Of a stretch of DNA of 64,000 nt, positions 15,100 through 23,029 are shown in pieces (position 1 is the stretch's first letter; every line of letters begins with the position of its first letter). A program made the position numbers and the translations under genes. The notes under the pieces are model-generated. The model had not been told where the DNA came from, did not search any database, and saw only the letters and a program-made list of their open reading frames with translations. This DNA comes from Oligoflexia bacterium (GTDB lineage: Bacteria; Bdellovibrionota; Bacteriovoracia; Bacteriovoracales; Bacteriovoracaceae): NCBI GenBank assembly GCA_024229115.1, contig JAAEST010000114.1, positions 86,815 to 150,814 of the forward strand. The letters run 5' to 3'.

Positions 15100-16330
15100 T
15101 GAATATTAGTAATTATATTCCAAAAAACATTCAGCGAAGCTATGAAGATACTCTTGGTTATTTTTCAAATAATCCAAAGAGTAAATTGATTGTTTTTGGC
15201 TTTGTATTCTTTATGGCTGTGTTTGCTGTCAGTAAATACAGTGAAACTAATAATGTTGTTTATATAGAGAACAAAAAACCAGTTTTCACCGAAGGCAGAA
15301 TCTTAGGGACGCAGAAAAACTCCTTTTTAAAAAGTAAGGAGCAGCAACTTAGTAAAACGGCTAAAAAGATAATGGCATCCAATAAAGCTCTGCTTGAGAA
15401 AGTCCAAAAACTTGAAAAACGGATAGAAGCAAAGTCCTAGCACCACGACCACAAACGAGTGCTAACGAAAAGACCAAAGAGCCAAGTGCAAATACTAATG
15501 AGCAAAGACTAAATGTTTCTGATGAAACAGGTGTAAAGTTTCATGCTAATGACTCAGGCTTAAATGTTGCTACTCCTAATAGTCTAGCAAAGTCATCATT
15601 TGTAGTTAAACCAAAGAAAAAGTATTACTCAGGGCCGGAAGTTATATCTTTCCCTGTTAAGCACAAAAGAAAAGAAGAAGGAATTACCTTACCGTCTGGT
15701 AGCTATGTAAAAGCAAAGCTAATGACAGGAATTGATGCTCCTGAAGGTAAAACCTATCCAGTTCTTTTAGCTCTGGATTTTTCATACGTTGGGCCTAACA
15801 AGCATAAAGTCGATTTATCTGGCTGTTTCATTATTGCTAAAAGCTCACCGTCTATGGCAACAGAAAGAATCAATTTTCAAGCCACTAAGCTTTCCTGTGT
15901 GTCTAAGAAAGGTAAATTCTTTGAAAGAAAAATCAATGGTTTTGTAGCTGACAATTCTGACAACACTTTTGCTGTAAAGGCGGAGCTTAATTCAAAACAA
16001 GGTCGAGTCGCAAAGATGGCATTTCTCAAGTCTGTCGTAGATGGAATTGGCGAAATTATCACAAGAAAATCAAAAAACATTGGTGGCAAAGACCCAGATT
16101 CAGCAAATGTACTTGTTCAAAATGGTGCTCAAGGAGCCGCATCAAGAGTTAGTGATTGGTATTTAAAACAAGTGACATCACTAATGCCTACGTTGTCAGT
16201 GTCTTCAGGACAAGATGTTTGGATTGTCATGCAGGATAAAGTTTTGCTTCCAAATGACTTTTTTAGAAAAAACCAAAGGAGAAACAAAGATGCGAAAGTA
16301 TTTTCTTATCTTACTCGTATTATTGACTAA
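15099..16330 (+). CDS. TraB-like transfer protein made by -1 frameshifting (VirB10 class)
   Basis: The unshifted frame (15,099-15,440) gives 113 residues: a transmembrane segment at about 30-47 and a coiled coil rich in Lys/Leu. It stops at TAG 15,438. A -1 slip on the Lys codon AAG at 15,432 (A-AAG to AAA) continues KVLAPRPQ... without stops through a polar linker into LPSGSYVKAKLMTGIDAPEG and a C-terminal beta domain, giving about 410 residues. Transmembrane helix, coiled coil, linker and beta barrel in this order are the TraB/VirB10 layout, which spans both membranes. A hairpin follows the stop. The gene overlaps the TraV-like gene by 41 bases. Confidence 0.78.
15431..15464 (+). promoter_or_regulatory. 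Programmed -1 frameshift element (copy 2)
   Basis: Slippery A-AAG (15,431-15,434), then TCC TAG, with the hairpin TAGCAC (15,438-15,443) / GTGCTA (15,459-15,464) around the 15-base loop CACGACCACAAACGA. The loop matches copy 1 at 13 of 15 positions. The conserved loop lies in a different codon phase here, so amino-acid conservation cannot explain it. Confidence 0.7.
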
Positions 16331-16562
16331 TTCGATATTTGTTGGGTGTGCTCATAACTCTGAAAAAGAAGGGATTCTTGAGAAAAGAGCTGGGTACAGT
16401 CTTCAAGTAGAAGAAAAGCAGATACCAGTAATTAGAACTAAAGGAAAAGTAAAAAAAGCGTGGCTTCATGCTCACGAAATGCCAACAGGCGATTATTTCG
16501 GTGGTGCTTGGGTCTACCTCCTTGTTGAACAGACTACTTGGAACATTCCAGAGTCAAACTAA
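16290..16562 (+). CDS. TraV-like outer-membrane lipoprotein (VirB7 class)
   Basis: A 90-residue lipoprotein starting at ATG 16,290 inside the end of traB, with an AAAGG-type site upstream. The signal sequence ends in IFVGCAH, a lipobox with the acylated Cys near 19. The mature part ends in WLHAHEMPTGDYFGGAWVY, similar in style to the C-terminal segment of TraV proteins. It sits between the TraB- and TraC-like genes, as TraV does in F-type clusters, and probably anchors the TraK/TraB ring in the outer membrane. The longer frame upstream to 16,215 is not used. Confidence 0.75.
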   Translation: MRKYFLILLVLLTNSIFVGCAHNSEKEGILEKRAGYSLQVEEKQIPVIRTKGKVKKAWLHAHEMPTGDYFGGAWVYLLVEQTTWNIPESN

Positions 16563-16571
16563 GGAGAGGCC

Positions 16572-19157
16572 ATGAATAATACTAATGAACCAATAAATAA
16601 TGCGCTAGTAAATCGAAATTCTCTAACTGATGCTCTTTTTAAAAGGTCAGAGTCTCTAAGCAAGCTACTTCCTTACAGTGAGTATATTGATGAGCAAAAG
16701 ATGTTCATTAATAAAGATGGAAGTTTTGGTTTTGTGCTTGAAGCTGATTTACTTGAACATGAGCCGATGAACAGCAGACAGGTTTTGTCCACGGTTGAGT
16801 CCTTGAAGTCTCTATTTGCTCTGCCTGAGAATTGTGTTCTACAAGTGCTTTACGATCAATCTTACATTTCTAAGAACGACAAAAAATGGGAAGAATTAAG
16901 GGATCATTATAAATATCCTCACCCTGTTTCTAAGCTTCTCCATGACGAAAAGTTAAAGAATATTCGTAAGCACTGCAATTCAGAGCACGATCTTTCTCCC
17001 TTAAAAAGAAAATCGCTAATTTCAATTAGATTCTTTCCTTCTAAAGCTTGTATTTCTGAATGGAAACAAAGCTTGGGGAAAGATGAACGATTGCTCTTTG
17101 AGGAAATGAAAGAGTTTGTGCGACAAATGAATCTCTTTTCAGGTCTAGTAAAGCAGTATATCGAAAACTCAAAGATAAAACTGAGAATTTTAGATGCACA
17201 GGAGCTAATTACTCACTTAAGGCAATTCTTTAATCCAAAAGAGTTCTATAAGCGCGATTTTGCAAAGTTTAACAAACATCATTCAATTTCGGATCAAATA
17301 ATTTATAGCAGTCCTACACTAGACTACGTTGGTATTGAAAGAGAGGGAGTTAAAACTAGAACAATTACTTTAAAAACAAGTCCGCAGTTTGCCTATGCAG
17401 GAGGAATGGCATACTTCACCAAATTAAAATTCCCATACAAAATGTCATTAAACTTTAGTTTCCCATCTAAATCCTCTGTGAAGAAGTTTTTCGATATTAA
17501 GGAGTTCTTTCTTGAGAACACCGTCACAGCAAAAGCAAAGGTACAGAGAAAGGAAATCAAAGAAGCACAAGACAGGCTTGCCCAAGGTGAAAAATGCTTG
17601 TTTTTAACATTCTGTATAGTTCTTGAGGGTGAAACAAATGAGCAATTAGATGAAAGAACCAGAGAATTAGTAAATATTTTTCACAACGATCTTGAATGTG
17701 AAGTAATTATCGAGGATGAAATTGGTCTAGGACTAGCACTAAATACTCTACCTTTAAACTATTCGCCAGAAGCAGATTATTCTTCTCAAAGATACATCAG
17801 GATTCTTCAAAATGACGCTATCTTGTTTCTTCCATTCTTTGATTCATTTAGAGGCTTGGAGAACCCATTACAGGTTTACCTCTCAAGAGAAAAAAACCTT
17901 GTTAAATTCAATCTGTTGGAGAATGAAACTTCAAACCACACTGTTGTTCTTGCAGATAGCGGTAGTGGAAAATCAGCTTTTATCATTGATTGTATTCAAT
18001 CAGCTAAAAAGCTTGATCCTGAACCATTAGTTTTCGTTATAGATAAAAAATCTAGTTACAAAGGAGTTGTTGGCCCGTACCACGGAGAACTTACTGTATT
18101 TGACCCAAACGGCTCAATGCCTTTTACGCCATTTCGAGGTGTATTTGACGATGCAAAAGTAAACTTTTTAACAAAACTTTTAACTACAGCAATCAAACTC
18201 ACTTCTCCTACATTTGAAATTGAAAGTGAACATCTTTCAAGTATTTCGAGAGCTTTAAAATTAGCCTATATCAAAAAGTCTAAGGTTATTGGCCTCGTTT
18301 ACTCCGAAGGAGAGCTTAAAAATACTGAAACTGGTGAAGAAATTGAAGTAACTATGGATGATTTTATTGCATCAATGGCAAGTTTAACTTCCGATCCAGA
18401 ATTTGAACCAATGAAGGATCAAATTGAAAGCATTTTAATTAAACTCAAGCCTTTTTATGGTGATGGTGTTTATTCAAAGTATTTCAAGGGTGCTGAAACA
18501 AAAAATAACATTTCAGGAAACCTTCTGTTTGTTTATGACCTTGATGCTTTAAAGGATGAAACCCTTCAAACACTAATGACAATGAGTGTGATTGAGGAAA
18601 TAAGAAGCACAATTCAAAAACCAGAACATCAAGGAAGAACTGGATTCATTGTAATTGAAGAACTTGGAATGTTAGGCAGGGATAACCCTGTTGCGAGGGA
18701 TTTCATAATTGATGCCGCAGAAACATTTAGGAAGCTCGGATTTTGGCTAATCGGTTTAACTCCTCGTCCTCAAAACTACTTTGAGATGGAGGCTGGAAAA
18801 GCAATGTGGTCTGTAGCTGACAACTTTGTTTTCTTAAGAATGAGTCCTGATAATGCAGATTATCTCTTTGAAAACTCAAAACTTGTTGATGTCCCTGAGT
18901 CTGAAATTATCAAATCATTAAAGGTAAAAAAAGGCGAATACACTGAGATTTTCTATACAAATAAAGACAAATCAACTCAAGGAGCCTTTAGGTATTACCA
19001 AACTGATTATGACAGATGGCTTGCACCGACGAACCAACAAGACTTACTCAAGCTAGAGCACACAATAAACACATTCAAAGGAGATGCTTGGAAGGCCCTT
19101 AAATATCTTGTTGGTGAAGAAAGAAAGGAAATGGGAGGCAAAATTGAAAATAATTAG
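16572..19157 (+). CDS. TraC/VirB4-family secretion ATPase
   Basis: An 861-residue ATPase with a roughly 400-residue N-terminal domain and a C-terminal RecA-like motor: Walker A ADSGSGKSAF near 460 and Walker B FIVIEELGM near 691, followed by the LTPRPQ segment typical of TraC. It is probably cytoplasmic, docked to the inner membrane, and energises pilus assembly and transfer. GGAG precedes the start codon 9 bases after the TraV-like gene. TraC is the marker gene of mating-pair formation, so it firmly identifies this operon. Confidence 0.93.
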   Translation: MNNTNEPINNALVNRNSLTDALFKRSESLSKLLPYSEYIDEQKMFINKDGSFGFVLEADLLEHEPMNSRQVLSTVESLKSLFALPENCVLQVLYDQSYISKNDKKWEELRDHYKYPHPVSKLLHDEKLKNIRKHCNSEHDLSPLKRKSLISIRFFPSKACISEWKQSLGKDERLLFEEMKEFVRQMNLFSGLVKQYIENSKIKLRILDAQELITHLRQFFNPKEFYKRDFAKFNKHHSISDQIIYSSPTLDYVGIEREGVKTRTITLKTSPQFAYAGGMAYFTKLKFPYKMSLNFSFPSKSSVKKFFDIKEFFLENTVTAKAKVQRKEIKEAQDRLAQGEKCLFLTFCIVLEGETNEQLDERTRELVNIFHNDLECEVIIEDEIGLGLALNTLPLNYSPEADYSSQRYIRILQNDAILFLPFFDSFRGLENPLQVYLSREKNLVKFNLLENETSNHTVVLADSGSGKSAFIIDCIQSAKKLDPEPLVFVIDKKSSYKGVVGPYHGELTVFDPNGSMPFTPFRGVFDDAKVNFLTKLLTTAIKLTSPTFEIESEHLSSISRALKLAYIKKSKVIGLVYSEGELKNTETGEEIEVTMDDFIASMASLTSDPEFEPMKDQIESILIKLKPFYGDGVYSKYFKGAETKNNISGNLLFVYDLDALKDETLQTLMTMSVIEEIRSTIQKPEHQGRTGFIVIEELGMLGRDNPVARDFIIDAAETFRKLGFWLIGLTPRPQNYFEMEAGKAMWSVADNFVFLRMSPDNADYLFENSKLVDVPESEIIKSLKVKKGEYTEIFYTNKDKSTQGAFRYYQTDYDRWLAPTNQQDLLKLEHTINTFKGDAWKALKYLVGEERKEMGGKIENN

Positions 19158-20463
19158 TTTTCTATTTTTTCTATTTTTAAGTTCATTTGCCACTGCAAAA
19201 GAGTTTAATTACAGACATAATTCGGAGCTTTCTTCTTCAGACTATTTGTTTAAAGAGAGAAGCAATCAAAATGATTCTGTTTTTGATAACTACCAAACGA
19301 TAGACTTAGGCTTTAACCTTGGTGTTGGTGCTGATTGTGGGAAGGTTGATTTTAAAAGTACGCTTCAGGGAACTCTAAAAAACCTTCTTGACGCAAAATA
19401 TTTTGAGTCAGTTGGTAATAGCATCCTTGCAGCAAGCCCAATGCTCTTAACCTGTTACTTTAGCCCGACTTGGTGTTCAATCCTGAAACATACTAGAGTC
19501 AACGCTAATTTCCTATCTCAAATGCGACTCGATCAGTGTGCATTAATAGATAAATACGTTGATAACAGAAGTGAAGACTTTAAAAAAGAACGACAAGAAT
19601 GTGTCCACAAAGCAATTCAAAGAAATGGTGGAAACATGGAAGAAGCCATGAAGGAATGTCAGTCTGGTGGTGATTACTCTGTTGATTTAGCAAATTGGGC
19701 AGGCTCACGCTTTGGTTCAAAAGCAGGACAAAATAAACTCATAGAATCTTCTGCTAAGTGGGCTGGCTTTAATAGTGAAGAAGCAAAGAGATCAGTCGGA
19801 TTACTCAAAGCACTTGTCGGTGACACAGTAATTGGTAAAGGTCGAATTTCTGTTGAATATGGGCCGAGTAAACAAGCACTGACTCCCCGTACAAGGTTAT
19901 TTGAGATTGAAAAGGATACCTATGAAAAGCTTTGTAAGGGACTTCTCAAGAAGATTGATAACAATAGCAATCGTTTGAGCATTGACAGACTTATCAATAC
20001 CGATGAGTTGAAAGAGATTGGTGGCAATAAGAATGATACCTATGTCGATAAGCAAACTCTAAGATATTTGTCATATCTTCCATTCATCAAAAGAGGTTCC
20101 TATTGTAGAAAGTTGGCATCTTCAATTGCCCTTACTAAGTTCTCCGATGAAATGAATCGTTCTCTGGATATGCTCAACATTCTTGAGCAAAACCCAAATC
20201 TTCCAGCGAAGAGAAAAGAAGAAATCTCTTACAAGAGAAAAAAGCTCAAAGATTCTATTGAAGCCACACTTCAACTTCAGGAAGTAAAGAATACTCCGCT
20301 TAACACTGTAGTCTCTCAGATCACCAAAGAAGGCCGTTTTTACCAAGGCCAAGCCACAGAACGATCTTTTGATAATGAATCCAGCAGGATCAATTCTAGG
20401 CGTTCTCAGAGGCAATTCTTCGATTGCTCTGACGGTGTTCTATGTAACCAAGGAGGCTTTTAA
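19144..20463 (+). CDS. Exported transfer protein, possibly TraH-like
   Basis: A 439-residue protein starting at TTG 19,144, with GGGAGG 4 bases upstream; the ATG 60 bases earlier would bury the signal peptide. It has a Sec signal (FFLFLSSFATA), a Cys-containing region around residues 70-170 (ADCGKVDF, LTCYFSPTWC, MRLDQCALID), and a long charged helical C-terminal part. The CGKxD and N...QC.L pattern recalls TraH of F systems, which works in pilus assembly in the periplasm, but the match is by eye and partial. It overlaps TraC by 14 bases and lies directly before the TraG-like gene, as TraH does in F. Confidence 0.6.
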   Translation: MKIISFLFFLFLSSFATAKEFNYRHNSELSSSDYLFKERSNQNDSVFDNYQTIDLGFNLGVGADCGKVDFKSTLQGTLKNLLDAKYFESVGNSILAASPMLLTCYFSPTWCSILKHTRVNANFLSQMRLDQCALIDKYVDNRSEDFKKERQECVHKAIQRNGGNMEEAMKECQSGGDYSVDLANWAGSRFGSKAGQNKLIESSAKWAGFNSEEAKRSVGLLKALVGDTVIGKGRISVEYGPSKQALTPRTRLFEIEKDTYEKLCKGLLKKIDNNSNRLSIDRLINTDELKEIGGNKNDTYVDKQTLRYLSYLPFIKRGSYCRKLASSIALTKFSDEMNRSLDMLNILEQNPNLPAKRKEEISYKRKKLKDSIEATLQLQEVKNTPLNTVVSQITKEGRFYQGQATERSFDNESSRINSRRSQRQFFDCSDGVLCNQGGF

Positions 20464-20464
20464 T

Positions 20465-21961
20465 ATGTTCAGCAATACTGCCTATGAAGCACTGTATCAA
20501 TACTTAGGTCTTGAACTACATTCGCAGTTCATTGCTGCGATTACATCAGAGGTTTTCTTCAAGGCAACAGTTCTTCTTGTATTTGGAGTTGTTTTCTTTG
20601 TCACTCTCACCAAATTCTTTTCACGTTATATGCCGAACAGCCTTGTCTCTAAAAGACATATTCCTTTATCAGCATTTGTAAAAGTGGTCTTCTGCTTGTT
20701 TTTAGGACTAGCTCTTTTGAGGGTTGGTTCTAATACAGGAGTTAAGAATTACTATGGTGAATCTTGGACTGACAACCCGTACATCAAGACAAGATATGGT
20801 GATGTTCAGGACAAAACTAAAGTTAGCTTTGTTTTCGATTTGTTGAGTCGAACTGCTGAGGAATCGAGTGCATTTCTTGGAAGAATAATCGACAAGATAA
20901 TGGCAAAAAGTCACTCTCAGTTAGGTGCTCCTAACTTCTTTTACAAAGCCATCATGTACTCTGGAACAGCCACAATTAATGATGAAAACCTAAGAGAGTT
21001 AGTTCATTTTTATACCGAAAACTGCTTTGAAAAAGCTCTACCTCTGATTGGAGAAGCCCGTGCTCAAGACAAGCTAAACGCATTTTTTAATCGTGACTCA
21101 GGGATTGACCAGAAGCTATCTGAAATTGAAATCAAGACTGATGAAAGCACTCCTTATAATTGTCTCGATGTAAAGAATGAGGTTCGGGAAAACCTAAAGC
21201 AATATGCCATAAACCATCATGTGAGGTTTGTTCGATCAAGTGGAAAGTTTGTTTATCCAATTGAAGACGAAGCTGCCCAAAATATGCACATGGCAAACAT
21301 GCTAGTAAATCATTATCTCGATAATAAAGAGTCAGTAATGGGAATAATGAAAGGCTCACAACTTCCCGGCACAACAGGAAGAGTTTTTCAGTATCTAAAC
21401 AGATTGTTCTCATTTGATGCAATTCTTTCTATTTTTGGTTTTTCAGAAGAGCATGGTTCATCTGAAGCTGCGGTTAGAAGTCAAAAATTTAGTGAACACT
21501 TAGCCCGTGCTCCTCATGTTGCTGGACTGATTAAGTTAGCTCTTGTTGCGGTCTTTCCATTTTTAATCTTTTTTGTTGTCGCTGGAAAATGGAAGGTTTT
21601 AGCTTATTGGTTTGTCTTGTATTTCTCTGTACTACTTTGGACACCGCTTTGGGTTTTGTTTTACCACATTATGACAAGCATTGCTCAGTCAACAGAAGTT
21701 CTTCAGGAATTGGGACATTTTTCTGATGGTGTTTCTCTTTATGGAGCGAAATTAGTTAGTTCAAAAATCTACTATTTCTACTCAATCTATTCTTGGGTTC
21801 AGCTTCTCGTAGCTACACTAACTACTGGATCAGCATTCTTTTTCTTAAGGCCGATGCTTATGGAAAATAATGAAGAATCTGCACCAGAGTTCATCGGTGG
21901 AGCAAGCGACACCGCAAGTACAGCGACTAAAGCAGTTAAAACTGTGGGAGCTGTACTATGA
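20465..21961 (+). CDS. TraG-like inner-membrane mating-pair protein
   Basis: A 498-residue polytopic protein starting at ATG 20,465, one base after the preceding stop, with AGGAGG upstream. It has hydrophobic segments near 35-50, 75-92 and 385-435 plus one near 455-475, and a large periplasmic loop with several Cys (ENCFEKALP, YNCLDVK). A Ser/Thr/Ala-rich tail ends the chain. The topology and place after TraH are those of the N-terminal membrane half of F TraG, involved in pilus assembly and mating-pair stabilisation; no C-terminal entry-exclusion domain is present. Confidence 0.68.
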   Translation: MFSNTAYEALYQYLGLELHSQFIAAITSEVFFKATVLLVFGVVFFVTLTKFFSRYMPNSLVSKRHIPLSAFVKVVFCLFLGLALLRVGSNTGVKNYYGESWTDNPYIKTRYGDVQDKTKVSFVFDLLSRTAEESSAFLGRIIDKIMAKSHSQLGAPNFFYKAIMYSGTATINDENLRELVHFYTENCFEKALPLIGEARAQDKLNAFFNRDSGIDQKLSEIEIKTDESTPYNCLDVKNEVRENLKQYAINHHVRFVRSSGKFVYPIEDEAAQNMHMANMLVNHYLDNKESVMGIMKGSQLPGTTGRVFQYLNRLFSFDAILSIFGFSEEHGSSEAAVRSQKFSEHLARAPHVAGLIKLALVAVFPFLIFFVVAGKWKVLAYWFVLYFSVLLWTPLWVLFYHIMTSIAQSTEVLQELGHFSDGVSLYGAKLVSSKIYYFYSIYSWVQLLVATLTTGSAFFFLRPMLMENNEESAPEFIGGASDTASTATKAVKTVGAVL

Positions 21962-21988
21962 GCAGATTAGCGAATGAAATGAGCGTAT

Positions 21989-22102
21989 TGGGACAGCGAA
22001 GCTGTCCCACAGGGGGCTTGGGGGCTTGCCCTCAACAAGTAAAAAAAGGGCGAAGTCCCTTGCTCCGTAGGAGTTTTTTTGGGGAGTTTGGTACCAAACT
22101 CC
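21989..22102. repeat. Cluster of palindromes, candidate origin of transfer or structured leader
   Basis: A GC-rich island in AT-rich DNA contains four inverted repeats in about 115 bp: a 9-bp stem with a GAA triloop at 21,989-22,009 containing the very stable GCGAAGC mini-hairpin, a tandem GGGGCTTG at about 22,012-22,028, AAGGG/CCCTT at about 22,046-22,061, CTCC/GGAG followed by a T run at 22,063-22,080, and a 20-bp perfect palindrome at 22,083-22,102. It lies between the transfer operon and the mobilization genes, where an oriT is expected. A terminator role for the T-run hairpin is also likely. Confidence 0.5.
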
Positions 22103-22167
22103 ATGCTTGCATGAAAAAAAATACCTCAAACGACAAAACAATAAACCAAATTAAAAAAGGAAAAAAA

Positions 22168-22500
22168 ATGCAACAAAATAGAAAAACGAAATACACAAAA
22201 CGCAAACTAGCACTACTACTAACAATTATAACAATTACTACAGGCTGCGCCACAAATAATCGACATAAGAAAATTGCACTCAAAATTATCAAAAATAACA
22301 ATGCGATTCTAAAAGAAATTAAAAAAGAACGAAGTCGAGACTCAATAAAACCATTGATTAAAAAGTCACCGAAACTAGCTAATGCCGAAAAAAGATTAAT
22401 GATGGCAATTAATGCAGTTATTGAGTCAAACGAGACTGTAAAAACTGAGTTTAAAACTAAGCACAGAAAGGAGGCACTAAATGAACATCGAGAAAGATGA
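22168..22500 (+). CDS. Small lipoprotein of the mobilization region
   Basis: A 110-residue protein from ATG 22,168 (AAAGG upstream) with a Lys/Arg-rich n-region, a hydrophobic stretch and the lipobox TTGCATN, so the mature protein begins at Cys near 29. The rest is Lys-rich and helical with no recognised domain. The ORF extends in frame to 21,958, but that part runs through the palindrome cluster and is not counted. Surface or entry exclusion is a typical job for such ICE lipoproteins, but nothing in the sequence shows it. Confidence 0.65.
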   Translation: MQQNRKTKYTKRKLALLLTIITITTGCATNNRHKKIALKIIKNNNAILKEIKKERSRDSIKPLIKKSPKLANAEKRLMMAINAVIESNETVKTEFKTKHRKEALNEHRER

Positions 22501-22660
22501 AAACATCAATGACGATGCTCTTATGAGGGCAATTGGAAAATCGGAAGTTCTAACCGAACAACACGAAGAAGCGATGGAAGAACTCGAAGAGGAAACAGAG
22601 AATATTGAAGAATGGCTCACAGTATTTTTCAAAGCAGTAAAAAACGTAATCTTAAACTAA
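22481..22660 (+). CDS. Small acidic protein upstream of MobC
   Basis: A 59-residue protein with AGGAGG upstream of ATG 22,481, overlapping the lipoprotein gene by 20 bases. It is highly acidic (EEAMEELEEETENIEEW) with a hydrophobic end (LTVFFKAVKNVIL) that could pack against a membrane. No family recognised. It lies 15 bases before the MobC-like gene and may belong to the relaxosome module. Confidence 0.6.
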   Translation: MNIEKDENINDDALMRAIGKSEVLTEQHEEAMEELEEETENIEEWLTVFFKAVKNVILN

Positions 22661-22675
22661 GAAAAGGAATCATTT

Positions 22676-23029
22676 ATGAAAGATGCAAAACAATTAGAAT
22701 TAAAGCTTGGTGGATCAAGTCATGTTAGATTTAACGACAGAGAATATAAACAGGTTCAAAAAGATGCTTTCAAAAAAAGCAAATCCATTCCGTCACTTTT
22801 AAAAGATACTTATTTTAAAGGTCGTCCAACAGAAGTGCTAATGAACGAAAATGATTTAGACGTTGTTAGAAAGGATTTAAACAAAATTGGAAATAATCTA
22901 AATCAAGTTGCCAGAAAATTAAATTCAGGTTTCATGCACGGCTGGAATGACACTTTAGATAAAGTTTTGGAGCAATTTGAAATTCTAACAAAGCAATTAC
23001 ATCACGGTTATGGCGTACATCAAGGTTAA
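22676..23029 (+). CDS. MobC-like relaxosome accessory protein
   Basis: A 117-residue protein with the diagnostic MobC segment IGNNLNQVARKLN near 80-92, a short N-terminal beta/helix start typical of ribbon-helix-helix DNA binding, and a helical C-terminus. MobC proteins help the relaxase open DNA at the origin of transfer. It overlaps the relaxase gene by 20 bases, as is usual for this pair. It starts at ATG 22,676 with AAAGG upstream. Confidence 0.85.
   Translation: MKDAKQLELKLGGSSHVRFNDREYKQVQKDAFKKSKSIPSLLKDTYFKGRPTEVLMNENDLDVVRKDLNKIGNNLNQVARKLNSGFMHGWNDTLDKVLEQFEILTKQLHHGYGVHQG

Noticed and set aside
21958..22167. N-terminal extension of the lipoprotein frame up to the TraG-like stop (ATGA overlap)
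   Set aside because: The extension runs through hairpins and a T-run terminator and would bury the lipoprotein signal; ATG 22,168 has its own ribosome site.
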